From Pedobacter africanus (GTDB lineage Bacteria; Bacteroidota; Bacteroidia; Sphingobacteriales; Sphingobacteriaceae), in contig NZ_FWXT01000001.1 of the NCBI RefSeq assembly GCF_900176535.1, positions 1,922,001 through 1,986,000 of the forward strand: a DNA stretch of 64,000 bases. The letters are read 5' to 3'. The position numbers were made by a program, and so were the translations under genes. Under the pieces are notes generated by a model, which saw only the letters and a list, made by a program, of their open reading frames with translations, made no database searches and was not told where the DNA came from. This document shows, piece after piece, positions 9,034 through 17,974 of this stretch. The first letter of the stretch is position 1; each line of letters starts with the position of its first letter.

Positions 9034-10020
9034 ATGTGTTGTAATGAGAATTTTGAAGAAAGGAATAAGGGAGAGAAAATTAATACTGTCCTTGACCTGA
9101 GTGAGATCAGCGGAATGAAGTTCTTTGATCCGCATGTACACATGACCTCACGTACTACCGACGACTACCAGGCTATGGCCGACGCTGGAATTGTAGCGCT
9201 GATAGAGCCTGCCTTCTGGTTAGGGCAGCCGCGTACAGGGGTAGACAGTTTTACCGACTATTACAGCAGCCTTATTGGCTGGGAGCGCTTTCGTTCCTCG
9301 CAGTTTGGCATCAAACATTATTGTACCATCGGTTTAAATTCACGCGAGGCCAATAACGAACGACTAGCCGAACAGGTGATGGAAATACTGCCGCAGTTTA
9401 TTTTTAAGGAGGGGGTAGTAGGCGTTGGCGAGATCGGCTTTGACGACCAGACCGCCGCTGAAGAAAAATATTACCGTTTGCAGTTAGAGCTGGCCAAAGA
9501 AGCTGGATTGCCTGTGCAGATCCACACACCGCACCGCGACAAGAAAAAAGGCACGCAGCGCAGTATGGATATTGCCATTGAGCAGGGGCTCGATCCTTAT
9601 ATGGTGATTGTAGACCACAATAACGAAGAAACGGTAAAAGAGGTACTCGACCGGGGCTTCTGGGCGGCCTTCACCATTTACCCTTTCACCAAAATGGGCA
9701 ATGAACGTATGGTAGAAGTAGTAAAACAATACGGATCGGAACGGATCATGATCAATTCGGCGGCCGACTGGGGTATCAGTGATCCGCTGGCCATTCCTAA
9801 AACAGCTGCTTTGATGAAAAGATCGGGTATAAGCATGGCCGATATTGAACTGGTGACCTACCGTAATGCCATCACTGCATTTGCACAGAGCGGACAAATC
9901 AATGAGCAGGACTTCGTTGCTGTCAAAAACATAGACCAGAGCCAGAAGTTTGCCAGTAACTCTATATTGCGCGGTGGACAGCAGCCAAGAATAGATAAGA
10001 ATTCCATCATCATTTCCTAA
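9034..10020 (+). CDS. eboB: TatD-family metal-dependent hydrolase EboB
   Basis: This is a TIM-barrel amidohydrolase of the TatD type. The strand-1 metal motif DPHVH lies at residues 32-36 when ATG 9034 is used. Later metal and catalytic positions appear in GVGEIGFDD, QIHTPHRD and VIVDHNNEE, ending with an AADWG strand-8 motif. A shorter start at ATG 9115 (MKFFDPHVHM) would remove 27 residues that look unstructured, and is equally possible. The substrate is unknown; TatD relatives are nucleases or hydrolases. It sits 2 bases after eboA and 11 bases before eboC, which marks it as EboB rather than the housekeeping TatD. Confidence 0.88.
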   Translation: MCCNENFEERNKGEKINTVLDLSEISGMKFFDPHVHMTSRTTDDYQAMADAGIVALIEPAFWLGQPRTGVDSFTDYYSSLIGWERFRSSQFGIKHYCTIGLNSREANNERLAEQVMEILPQFIFKEGVVGVGEIGFDDQTAAEEKYYRLQLELAKEAGLPVQIHTPHRDKKKGTQRSMDIAIEQGLDPYMVIVDHNNEETVKEVLDRGFWAAFTIYPFTKMGNERMVEVVKQYGSERIMINSAADWGISDPLAIPKTAALMKRSGISMADIELVTYRNAITAFAQSGQINEQDFVAVKNIDQSQKFASNSILRGGQQPRIDKNSIIIS

Positions 10021-10031
10021 CCACGGCATAA

Positions 10032-10940
10032 GTGAACAAATTAATCGGATACTTAAGGCTAATGCGGCCAGCCAATGTGGTTACTGCCGTTGCCGATGTG
10101 CTGGCGGGAATGGCCATTGCAGGATATTTTATATCATTTTTGCCTGGCAGTACAGGCGTTGGTCTATCGGTTCCTTTGTTGCCGGTAGTACTGCTCTGCC
10201 TGTCAACCATAGGTCTGTATAGCGGTGGCATCATCATGAACGATGTATTTGACGCGGAACTTGATGCCAAAGAAAGACCGGAACGCCCCATTCCTAGCGG
10301 ATTGGTTTCGAAAAAGGCAGCCACCCTGTTTGGCGGTGTATTTTTCTTTATCGGAATTTTTGCAGCTGGTCTTTACAATCCGGCTTCACAATACCTGGCA
10401 GCAGCTATAATGATCTCCTGCCTGGTGTATGACCGTTTTCTGAAGCACAATGCTTTTTTCGGGCCTTTGAACATGGGACTTTGCCGGGGGCTTAACCTGC
10501 TGCTGGGCATCAGCATAATTCCGTCGGCGATACAACAATGGTGGTTCTTAGCCTTGGTCCCTGTTATTTACATTGCCTCTATTACCATGGTCAGCAGGGG
10601 CGAGGTACATGGTGGAAGCAAAAAGATGCTCTATTTCGCGGCCTTTCTATATGCTGTTGTGCTGGCCTGCATCTTGTTTTTTGCAGCCAGACAAGGTCAT
10701 TTGTTACCTACATCCATTTTTGTGGCGGGCTTTGCGCTCATGATCTTTATCCCACTGATCAGGGCGATGCAGAATCCCATTGGCAAAAACATAGGCAAAG
10801 CCGTAAAGGCTGGTGTAATTGCGCTCATTTTAATGAATGCAGCATGGGCCAGCGCTTTTGGGGTATGGCATGTGGCCCTTTTTATTGTTATTTTATTACC
10901 TGTATCATTATTGCTGGGTAAAGCTTTTGCGGTTACCTAG
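10032..10940 (+). CDS. eboC: UbiA-like membrane prenyltransferase EboC
   Basis: This is a 302-residue polytopic membrane protein of the UbiA superfamily, which moves isoprenyl groups onto acceptors at the membrane. The first Asp-rich motif is complete (Asn70, Asp71, Asp74 and Asp78 in NDVFDAELD). The second appears as Y-D-R at 133-135, followed by F-L-K-H, weaker than the usual D-x-x-x-D. About nine hydrophobic helices can be traced. The start is GTG 10032, 11 bases after eboB. In ebo clusters this is EboC; its donor and acceptor are not known. Together with EboD it hints at a lipid-linked product. Confidence 0.88.
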   Translation: MNKLIGYLRLMRPANVVTAVADVLAGMAIAGYFISFLPGSTGVGLSVPLLPVVLLCLSTIGLYSGGIIMNDVFDAELDAKERPERPIPSGLVSKKAATLFGGVFFFIGIFAAGLYNPASQYLAAAIMISCLVYDRFLKHNAFFGPLNMGLCRGLNLLLGISIIPSAIQQWWFLALVPVIYIASITMVSRGEVHGGSKKMLYFAAFLYAVVLACILFFAARQGHLLPTSIFVAGFALMIFIPLIRAMQNPIGKNIGKAVKAGVIALILMNAAWASAFGVWHVALFIVILLPVSLLLGKAFAVT

Positions 10941-10957
10941 CTTCGAATATTTAGGAT

Positions 10958-12133
10958 ATGAATTATTTACAACAGTCTTTCAGTATAAAATTTGAATATA
11001 AAATCTGCTTTACCACTTCATTATTTGATGTGGAAAATACAACGCTTGCAGATTTTTTTAAAGGCAGATCTTCAACAACATTGCGCAAAATATTTTTCGT
11101 AATGGACGGGGGCGTTACCGAAGCGCATCCCCATTTGGAAGATGACATCATAAAATATTTTGATCATTACCAGGATGTTCAACTCATACCTGAAATCCTG
11201 ATCGTTCCTGGTGGGGAAGCTGCAAAAAATGACACGGCATTGTTTGAAAGGATAGTGGAAGCGGTAAATGTACACGGCATAGACCGCCATTCCTACATTG
11301 CCGCCATTGGTGGTGGCGCGGTACTTGATCTGGTTGGCTATGCTGCTGCGGTTTCGCACCGGGGCGTAAGGCACATCCGTATACCCACTACTGTGCTTTC
11401 GCAGAACGACTCGGGCATTGGCGTTAAAAATGGCATCAACTACAAGGGCAAGAAGAATTTCCTAGGCACGTTTGCTCCTCCAGCAGCTGTATTTAATGAT
11501 GATGATTTTTTGATGACCCTGAGCGACCGTGATTACCGTTCGGGCATATCTGAAGCCATAAAGGTAGCGCTGATTAAAGATGCTGAGTTTTTTTACTGGA
11601 TTGAAGCACATGCCGGAAAGCTGGCCGCCAGAGATGCAGAAAGTATGAATTACCTGATCAGGCACTGTGCAAAGCTACACCTGGAACACATTGCTGGTGA
11701 CGATCCTTTTGAAACAGGATCGGCCAGGCCCCTGGATTTCGGTCATTGGAGTGCTCACAAGCTGGAGCAGCTGAGCAATTTTGAAGTCCTGCATGGAGAA
11801 GCAGTAGCCATGGGAATTGCCCTGGACAGCACCTACTCTTTTTTAAAGGGGCTTCTTTCAGAAGCTGACCTGGAAAGGATCTTAAATGTACTGTTGCAGC
11901 TTTCCTTTGACATTTCCAACCCCTTGATACGTATTGAAAGTGCGCAATCGCCTATATTGCAGGGTTTGGCTGAATTCCGGGAACACCTTGGAGGTATGCT
12001 CAGCATTACCTTATTGAATAGCCTGGGAACCGGAAAAGAAGTACACGAAATGGATCAGGAATCCCTGATCAAAGCCAGTCATTACGTGTTCGATTTCACA
12101 AACAAAAAGCCCTCCCTTAACAGCAGCAACTAA
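10958..12133 (+). CDS. eboD: Sugar-phosphate cyclase (3-dehydroquinate synthase-like) EboD
   Basis: This is a 391-residue protein of the dehydroquinate synthase superfamily, which uses NAD and a divalent metal to cyclise sugar phosphates. The NAD-binding GGGAVLD lies at 118-124. Metal-ligand candidates are Glu199 and the histidines in DFGHWSAH (about 263) and LHGEAV (about 281). The substrate loop IPTTVLSQNDSG at 142-153 is followed by GVKNGIN, where true dehydroquinate synthases have GGKTGIN. It is therefore probably not the shikimate-pathway AroB but a paralogue with another substrate, as expected for EboD. It starts 17 bases after eboC and ends 1 base before eboE, so it is tightly coupled. 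Confidence 0.85.
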   Translation: MNYLQQSFSIKFEYKICFTTSLFDVENTTLADFFKGRSSTTLRKIFFVMDGGVTEAHPHLEDDIIKYFDHYQDVQLIPEILIVPGGEAAKNDTALFERIVEAVNVHGIDRHSYIAAIGGGAVLDLVGYAAAVSHRGVRHIRIPTTVLSQNDSGIGVKNGINYKGKKNFLGTFAPPAAVFNDDDFLMTLSDRDYRSGISEAIKVALIKDAEFFYWIEAHAGKLAARDAESMNYLIRHCAKLHLEHIAGDDPFETGSARPLDFGHWSAHKLEQLSNFEVLHGEAVAMGIALDSTYSFLKGLLSEADLERILNVLLQLSFDISNPLIRIESAQSPILQGLAEFREHLGGMLSITLLNSLGTGKEVHEMDQESLIKASHYVFDFTNKKPSLNSSN

Positions 12134-12134
12134 T

Positions 12135-13343
12135 ATGAAATTAAATACTGGCCACTTAACCTACTGTACAAATATTCATGCCGGAAAAAACTGGGTGGAA
12201 GATTTTAAAGCTTTAAAAGAGAATTTCCCGGCAATAAAACAAGCTGTTGCACCAACCCAGCCCCTGGGAATTGGACTCCGGCTGTCCCATGCAGCCAGCA
12301 ACGCATTAACGAATGAGCAGGAACTGAACACTTTTAAACACTGGCTGAACGAAAATAATGCCTACGTTTTTACCATGAACGGTTTCCCTTACGGGGATTT
12401 TCACCACACCATAGTAAAAGCGGAGGTACACAGTCCTGACTGGACTACAGATGAACGCAGGGATTACACCTTAAGGTTATTCCATATCCTGAAAAAATTG
12501 GTACCCGAAGGCATAGATGCTGGCATTTCTACTTCCCCCCTAAGCTACAGGCACTGGTTTAAAACGGATGAAGCCTTAAAACAGGCCAGGGAAAAAGCTA
12601 CCCTGAACATGCTGGAGGTTGTAAAAGAACTCATCCGCATAGAACAGGAAATTGACCTGCACATGCACCTGGATGTTGAACCGGAACCAGATGGTATTCT
12701 GGAAACAGGGAGGGAATTTATCGATTGGTATGAAAACGATCTGCTACCTTCAGGGATCCCATTGATAAAAGCCACATTTAACATCGACGAAAAACAAGCT
12801 GAAATACTGATCAAAAGACACCTGTGCCTGTGCTATGATGTTTGCCATTTTGCCATTGGCTATGAAGACCACGAAGCCGTTTTAGAGGATCTGGATTTAA
12901 GAGGCATAAAAGTGGGAAAAATACAGATCAGTGCAGCATTACAAGCCGATTTAACGGGTACTGAGACAGAAAGGCAAAATATACAAACTGCATTTGGCAG
13001 GTTTAACGAGCCTACTTACCTGCACCAGGTGGTGGCGTTAACCTCAACAGGAGCGTTGCTGCGTTATCCTGACCTGCCAGAGGCGCTGGAGCGCTTTGAC
13101 AATGATCCCGCTACACAATGGCGCGCCCATTTCCACGTTCCTATTTCAGTTAAAGAAATCGCCCCGCTGCAGTCTACCCAGGATGATATTGTAAAAGTAT
13201 TGGAACTGCAAAAGAAAAAACCTTTTACCCATCACCTGGAAGTAGAGACCTATACCTGGGAAGTTTTACCGGAACAGTTAAAATTGCCCATTGCCCAATC
13301 CATCAGCAACGAGCTGAACTGGGTTATTGATACCCTGTCTTAA
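12135..13343 (+). CDS. eboE: Metabolite traffic protein EboE (TIM-barrel, xylose-isomerase-like)
   Basis: This is a 402-residue protein with the xylose-isomerase-like TIM-barrel pattern. It starts with a strand containing LTYCTNIHAG and a metal-site-like DLHMHLDVEPEPDG at about 173-186, then LCYDVCHFAIGYED and GKIQISAAL, and a late HFHVPIS motif. The His, Glu and Asp residues in these strands could bind a metal and a sugar-like ligand. The family is labelled EboE or metabolite traffic protein in databases; no reaction has been shown. It follows eboD by 1 base and precedes eboF by 30 bases. Confidence 0.87.
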   Translation: MKLNTGHLTYCTNIHAGKNWVEDFKALKENFPAIKQAVAPTQPLGIGLRLSHAASNALTNEQELNTFKHWLNENNAYVFTMNGFPYGDFHHTIVKAEVHSPDWTTDERRDYTLRLFHILKKLVPEGIDAGISTSPLSYRHWFKTDEALKQAREKATLNMLEVVKELIRIEQEIDLHMHLDVEPEPDGILETGREFIDWYENDLLPSGIPLIKATFNIDEKQAEILIKRHLCLCYDVCHFAIGYEDHEAVLEDLDLRGIKVGKIQISAALQADLTGTETERQNIQTAFGRFNEPTYLHQVVALTSTGALLRYPDLPEALERFDNDPATQWRAHFHVPISVKEIAPLQSTQDDIVKVLELQKKKPFTHHLEVETYTWEVLPEQLKLPIAQSISNELNWVIDTLS

Positions 13344-13373
13344 GCATAAGAGCCTTAATATGAAGAGCGTAAT

Positions 13374-14726
13374 ATGAAAAAAACTGTAGTCATAGATGTT
13401 GTTGGCCTTTCGGCAAACCTGGTCGGGGAGCACACCCCCTTCCTGCAGCAATACGTTAAAAAAAGAAACCTTGCAAGCATAGCGCCCATGCTGCCTGCGG
13501 TAACCACGGCGGTACAATCAACCTATTTAACAGGGAAGGAACCTTCCGAACATGGTATAGTAGGCAATGGCTGGTACGACCATACCGATGCGGAAATCAA
13601 ATTCTGGAAACAATCCAACAAACTCGTACTGGCCGAAAAGATCTGGGATGAAGCTAAAAAAGCCGATCCTTCCTTTACCTGCTCCAATATGTTCTGGTGG
13701 TACAACATGTACACCAATGCAGATTATGGGGTAACGCCCCGACCAAACTACCTGGCGGATGGCAGGAAAATGCCCGACTGTTACTCCTATCCTGCTGAAC
13801 TGCGCGATACCTTACAGGAGAAACTGGGACAATTCCCCTTGTTCCAGTTCTGGGGTCCCGGTGCAAACATCAAATCCTCCAAATGGATTGCTGATGCTTC
13901 GGTAATTACCGATGGCTTGTACAACCCAACCCTGACCCTGATTTACCTTCCTCATTTGGATTATTGCCTGCAAAAGTCCGGGCCTGATTTTAGTCAGATG
14001 AGTAAGGAACTAAATGAAATAGATGAACTGCTGAAAGGCCTGGTGAATTACTATGAGCAAAAAAATGCTGAAATCATCATTCTTTCCGAGTACGGGATCA
14101 CACCGGTGAACAAGCCGGTACATTTAAACAGGATATTCCGGCAAAATGGCCTTTTACAGATCCGCGTAGAACGGGGACTTGAATTACTGGATGCTGGAGC
14201 TTCAAAGGCTTTTGTGGTGGCCGACCACCAGGTGGCCCATGTGTATATTAATGATCCGGTGGTAAAGGAACAGGTAAAAGAAATCCTGGAGCAAACATCT
14301 GGTGTAGCCCTGGTGCTGGACGAAGATGGCAAAAAACAATATGGGATAGATCATGAGCGTGCCGGGGATTTTGTAGTGGTTGCCCAACCCGAAAGCTGGT
14401 TTACTTATTATTTCTGGCTGGATGATGCCAAAGCCCCTGATTATGCCAGGTGTGTGGATATCCACAAAAAGCCCGGTTACGACCCGGTAGAGATGTTCAT
14501 GTCGTCAAAGCCCCGTGCGGCCTATAAGCTCTTGCGTAAAAAAGCAGGGTTCAGGTATGTGATGGACGTTATCCCCCTGGATGCCATGCTCATCAAAGGC
14601 TCGCATGGCAGCATAAATACTCCTGTAGAATTTCACCCGGTACTGATTACAGATGAACGATTAAACAAGGAAAACCTGCAGGCCACAGAAGTTTATAAAG
14701 TAATCCGAAAAGCTTTGAACCTTTAG
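13374..14726 (+). CDS. eboF: EboF, nucleotide pyrophosphatase/phosphodiesterase-like (alkaline phosphatase superfamily)
   Basis: This 450-residue enzyme belongs to the alkaline-phosphatase superfamily, phosphodiesterase branch. The Thr nucleophile region reads PAVTTAVQSTYLTG and is followed by EHGIVGNGWYD, as in NPP enzymes. Further metal-ligand motifs are LPHLDY, SEYGI and KGSHG. The first metal Asp is in VIDVVG near residue 7. No signal peptide is visible, so it should act in the cytosol. It probably removes or transfers a phosphate group on the ebo product; the substrate is unknown. It closes the cluster: a separate promoter for the following phospholipase gene overlaps its last codons. 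Confidence 0.86.
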   Translation: MKKTVVIDVVGLSANLVGEHTPFLQQYVKKRNLASIAPMLPAVTTAVQSTYLTGKEPSEHGIVGNGWYDHTDAEIKFWKQSNKLVLAEKIWDEAKKADPSFTCSNMFWWYNMYTNADYGVTPRPNYLADGRKMPDCYSYPAELRDTLQEKLGQFPLFQFWGPGANIKSSKWIADASVITDGLYNPTLTLIYLPHLDYCLQKSGPDFSQMSKELNEIDELLKGLVNYYEQKNAEIIILSEYGITPVNKPVHLNRIFRQNGLLQIRVERGLELLDAGASKAFVVADHQVAHVYINDPVVKEQVKEILEQTSGVALVLDEDGKKQYGIDHERAGDFVVVAQPESWFTYYFWLDDAKAPDYARCVDIHKKPGYDPVEMFMSSKPRAAYKLLRKKAGFRYVMDVIPLDAMLIKGSHGSINTPVEFHPVLITDERLNKENLQATEVYKVIRKALNL

Positions 14727-14744
14727 GGAATCTGATTACATTTG
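14714..14744 (+). promoter_or_regulatory. Promoter of the phospholipase C gene
   Basis: TTTG at 14714-14717, 19 bases, then TACATTTG at 14737-14744: a full match to the Bacteroidota promoter pattern. It overlaps the last codons of eboF. The last G is 10 bases before ATG 14754, so the leader should be only a few bases long. Confidence 0.7.
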
Positions 14745-14753
14745 GTTACACAC

Positions 14754-17153
14754 ATGAATAACCAAATGAACTCAAGAAGGGATTTTTTAAAAAAAGCAGC
14801 CATACTATCTGGCGCAGCAGGCCTGCCCAACGTTGTTCCGATGTCGATACAAAAGGCAATGGCCATCAGTGCAGATCCGGGAAGTACCTTTTATGATGCG
14901 GAACATATTGTATTTTTAATGCAGGAGAACCGCTCGTTTGACCATATGTTCGGGCGCTTAAAAGGGGTACGTGGTTTTAACGACCCCAGGGCTTATACTT
15001 TGCCTGATAAGAACAAGGTCTGGCTGCAGAAAGATAAAGAAGGGAAGACTTACGCTCCATTTCACGTAGATATCAATAAAACAAAAATTACCTGGCAAGG
15101 CGGATTGCCACATTCCTGGAACGACCAGGTTGCTGCGCGCAATAACGGGCGCTATGACAAATGGGCACCCGTAAAAAGTCTGATGTCGCTGGGTTATTAT
15201 GATCGTTCGGATGTTCCTTTTTACTACGCAATGGCAGACGCCTTTACCATATGCGACCATCATTTCTGTTCTTCATTAACAGGAACAACACCAAACCGGT
15301 TATTTTTCTGGACCGGCACCATCAGACCTGAGCAGAACGGCACGTCTGTAGCCGCAGTAAACAACTCACAAGCCGAGTCTCGCAACAATGTATATGTAGA
15401 CTGGCATACCTTCCCTGAACTGTTGGAAGACCATAAAATCAGCTGGAAGATTTACCAGAACGAGATCTGGACGGCAGACCTGCAGGGAAAAGATGTAGAT
15501 TCCTGGCTGGGCAATTATGGAGACAATGCCATTGAGTATGTCAAAAGGTACAATGTAAAACTTTCTGCTTATTTCAGAAAAAATGGCGACAATACCGCAA
15601 AACCAGCATTGAGTGCCGAGCAGGTAAGGGCCAGGTATGAAAAACTTTCTGACAGGGAAAAGAACCTGATCGATAAGGCTTTTGCTACAAATATCAATGC
15701 ACCAGACAATTACCTGGAACTGGCCCCTTTTTCGTACACCGATGACAAGGGAGAAAAGCAGACCATGGAAATACCGAAGAATGATATCTTTTACCAGTTC
15801 AGGAAAGATGTAGATGAAGGTAAACTGCCAACGGTATCATGGCTGGTAGCGCCAGAGAATTTCTCTGATCATACCAGCGCCCCGTTGTATGGTACATGGT
15901 ACGTATCGGAAACCATAGACATTTTAACCAAAAACCCAGAAGTCTGGAAAAAGACCATTTTTATCCTGACCTACGATGAGAATGATGGGTATTTTGATCA
16001 CCTTCCCCCATATGTAGTTCCCAAACCCAATGCCGCAGATACGGGAAAAGTATCCCCGAAAATAGACATTGCCCCAGATTATGAGCTTAAAAAAGACAGT
16101 CCCATTGGCCTGGGGTACAGGGTGCCCATGCTGATCGCTTCGCCATGGAGCAAAGGTGGGTATGTGAATTCGCAGGTATTTGACCATACTTCCTGTTTGC
16201 AATTCCTGGAGCATTTCCTGAGTAAAAAAACAGGAAAAACCATTAAAAGCAATAACATCAGCAGCTGGAGAAGGGCGATCTGCGGTGACCTCACCTCGGC
16301 CTTCAGACCTGCAAAAGAAGCGGGAGATCATATTCCTGCCCGGCTTAAGAAAGAGGAAGTGATTGTCAGCATCAACAATGCAAGGAACAAGCCTCCGCAG
16401 GTTAAGCCAGATCCTTTAAAAGCGGAAGACATCGAAAAGATCAATGCTAATCCATCCTTTTCTCCGCTATCTTCTCCATTTATGCCGCAGCAGGAAAAAG
16501 GCACCAGCCTGGCCTGTGCATTACCTTATCAATTGTTTGCCGAATGCCAGCTAGATGCAAAAAAACAGCACATTCAGCTTTATTTTGAAAGCGGAAAAGG
16601 AAATTTCGGACAAAAAACTGTTCCTAAAGGTGCACCTTTTACTGTATACACCACTGATGTTTACAAAGGCGTAAACGGAAAAAACTGGAATTACGCTTTA
16701 ACCGCAGGAGATCAATTGACTGATCAGTTGAAGCTTGAGCATTTTGCCGATAACAATTACGACATACAGGTAAGTGGCCCAAATGGATTTTTCCGCCGTT
16801 TTAAAGGCAGTAAAAATGATCCGTCGTTGAAAACCAACTGTAATTATGAAAATACCGGCTTCCTGAGCAAAAAACCAAGCGGCAATATTGAATTGCTGCT
16901 GGAGAATACGGGAAAAAAGGAGCTGAAACTGGAGATTAAGCATAACGCTTATAAAAAACCGCTTGCGGAAGTTGTGTCACTTACTCCTGGCCAGAAAACC
17001 AAACTCGTGCTCGACCTGAAAAGCAGTTCAGGCTGGTACGATTTCAGCATTATGGTAAATGGTGATGAGCAGTACAGCAGACAGTATGCAGGTCACGTAG
17101 AAACCGGGGAAGATTCGATCACAGATCCATTTATGGCTGGCCTGTTATTGTAG
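14754..17153 (+). CDS. Tat-exported phospholipase C, phosphocholine-specific type
   Basis: This is a 799-residue phosphoesterase of the bacterial non-haemolytic phospholipase C / acid phosphatase family, which hydrolyses phosphatidylcholine-like lipids outside the cytoplasm. A twin-arginine signal starts with NSRRDFLKKA (Arg8-Arg9) and ends near residue 37. Catalytic motifs include MQENRSFDHMFG, TYDENDGYFDH and DHTSCLQFLEHF. The C-terminal 200 residues contain two beta-sandwich (DUF756-type) repeats. I chose ATG 14754 because an upstream TTG at 14742 lies inside the promoter. It has its own promoter, so it may be expressed apart from ebo. Its 3' end overlaps the convergent small gene by 23 bases. 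Confidence 0.92.
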   Translation: MNNQMNSRRDFLKKAAILSGAAGLPNVVPMSIQKAMAISADPGSTFYDAEHIVFLMQENRSFDHMFGRLKGVRGFNDPRAYTLPDKNKVWLQKDKEGKTYAPFHVDINKTKITWQGGLPHSWNDQVAARNNGRYDKWAPVKSLMSLGYYDRSDVPFYYAMADAFTICDHHFCSSLTGTTPNRLFFWTGTIRPEQNGTSVAAVNNSQAESRNNVYVDWHTFPELLEDHKISWKIYQNEIWTADLQGKDVDSWLGNYGDNAIEYVKRYNVKLSAYFRKNGDNTAKPALSAEQVRARYEKLSDREKNLIDKAFATNINAPDNYLELAPFSYTDDKGEKQTMEIPKNDIFYQFRKDVDEGKLPTVSWLVAPENFSDHTSAPLYGTWYVSETIDILTKNPEVWKKTIFILTYDENDGYFDHLPPYVVPKPNAADTGKVSPKIDIAPDYELKKDSPIGLGYRVPMLIASPWSKGGYVNSQVFDHTSCLQFLEHFLSKKTGKTIKSNNISSWRRAICGDLTSAFRPAKEAGDHIPARLKKEEVIVSINNARNKPPQVKPDPLKAEDIEKINANPSFSPLSSPFMPQQEKGTSLACALPYQLFAECQLDAKKQHIQLYFESGKGNFGQKTVPKGAPFTVYTTDVYKGVNGKNWNYALTAGDQLTDQLKLEHFADNNYDIQVSGPNGFFRRFKGSKNDPSLKTNCNYENTGFLSKKPSGNIELLLENTGKKELKLEIKHNAYKKPLAEVVSLTPGQKTKLVLDLKSSSGWYDFSIMVNGDEQYSRQYAGHVETGEDSITDPFMAGLLL

Positions 17154-17394
17154 TTTCGGCTGGATCAGGTTGTTTTTCAGGGTCCAGCTGAACTTCCACA
17201 TCGTTTACTTTTTTAGCAAACATGATGGGGTAAAGGAACCAGAGTGCACCTACCAGGAACAGAAGCCCCGACAATTTAAGCACATATACACTATATGCAG
17301 CATTAGTAGGTTCTATAAGCTTATAGGCCACTAATCCGATAACGCCGAGCAAAATGACGTATACCGCTTTCTGAAGTCTCAATACTTTGATCAT
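17131..17394 (-). CDS. Small two-helix membrane protein, unknown function
   Basis: This is an 87-residue protein with two hydrophobic helices, about residues 11-27 and 37-60, and a charged, Pro-rich tail ending PAETTITGQP. It resembles no family I can name; similar small membrane proteins with two helices and an acidic tail are common in Sphingobacteriaceae. Its 3' end overlaps the convergent phospholipase gene by 23 bases. No exact TAnnTTTG element is visible before ATG 17394. Confidence 0.65.
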   Translation of the reverse strand: MIKVLRLQKAVYVILLGVIGLVAYKLIEPTNAAYSVYVLKLSGLLFLVGALWFLYPIMFAKKVNDVEVQLDPEKQPDPAETTITGQP

Positions 17395-17477
17395 AACACC
17401 TGTTTTAGGTTACGTTATGAAATAACAAAGAACAAGCTGTCCGGTTTTAAATAAAAAATCCTTTTAAGCATGAAGTG

Positions 17478-17507
17478 TTTGCTTGTTTGATGGAATTGCT
17501 AGGTTTG
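17478..17507 (+). promoter_or_regulatory. Promoter of the GNAT gene
   Basis: TTTG at 17478-17481, 18 bases, then TAGGTTTG at 17500-17507. The last G is 6 bases before ATG 17513, so transcription should begin at the start codon (leaderless mRNA). This also rules out the in-frame TTG at 17483 as the start. Confidence 0.65.
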
Positions 17508-17512
17508 TGAGT

Positions 17513-17950
17513 ATGATTTTCAGAACTGCAGAACACTCAGATATTAAACAGATGCAGGTAGTGAGACACCTGGTTAAAGAAAATACCTTAAGCAATCCCG
17601 ATCTCGTTTCTGATCAGGATGTAGCCTATTACATTTCGGAGAAAGGAAAGGGATGGGTTTGTGAGGTGAAGGGCCAGGTTGTAGGCTTTGCAATTATCGA
17701 CCTGTTAGAAAAGAGTGTATGGGCATTATTTGTAGATCCGGATTTTGCGGAAAAAGGAATAGGAAAGGAATTACATCATCTGATGATAGATTGGTATTTT
17801 CAACAAACCAAAGATAAGGTAGTTTTGGGCACAGCTCCAAATACACGGGCAGAGCGGTTCTATAAGCTTCAAGGTTGGACTCCTGTTGGCAGGTATTCAA
17901 ATGGAGAGACTAAATTTGAACTCAGTTTCAATGATTGGGCCTCCAGATAG
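17513..17950 (+). CDS. GNAT-family N-acetyltransferase
   Basis: This is a 145-residue acetyltransferase of the GNAT fold, using acetyl-CoA to acetylate an amine. The N-terminal strand is IFRTAEHSDI. The acetyl-CoA-binding segment reads ALFVDPDFAEKGIGKELHHLM, with the Q/R-x-x-G-x-G/A-type loop as EKGIGKEL. The C-terminal part is LGTAPNTRAERFYKLQGW. The substrate cannot be told from sequence. ATG 17513 is chosen because a -7 promoter element ends 6 bases upstream. It converges on the next small gene with 24 bases between them. Confidence 0.88.
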   Translation: MIFRTAEHSDIKQMQVVRHLVKENTLSNPDLVSDQDVAYYISEKGKGWVCEVKGQVVGFAIIDLLEKSVWALFVDPDFAEKGIGKELHHLMIDWYFQQTKDKVVLGTAPNTRAERFYKLQGWTPVGRYSNGETKFELSFNDWASR

Positions 17951-17974
17951 ATGATCAGCGACTTATTCTGCAGA

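Noticed and set aside
9484..10029. A 181-codon minus-strand frame opposite eboB
   Set aside because: Fully antisense to a TatD-like gene with clear motifs; its protein has no recognisable features.
10538..10921. A 127-codon plus-strand frame inside eboC
   Set aside because: It is a different reading frame of a real gene, Cys/His-rich by accident of codon shift; no start signal.
10958..12133. Annotating this gene as aroB
   Set aside because: The substrate loop differs from true dehydroquinate synthase and the gene lies inside an ebo cluster.
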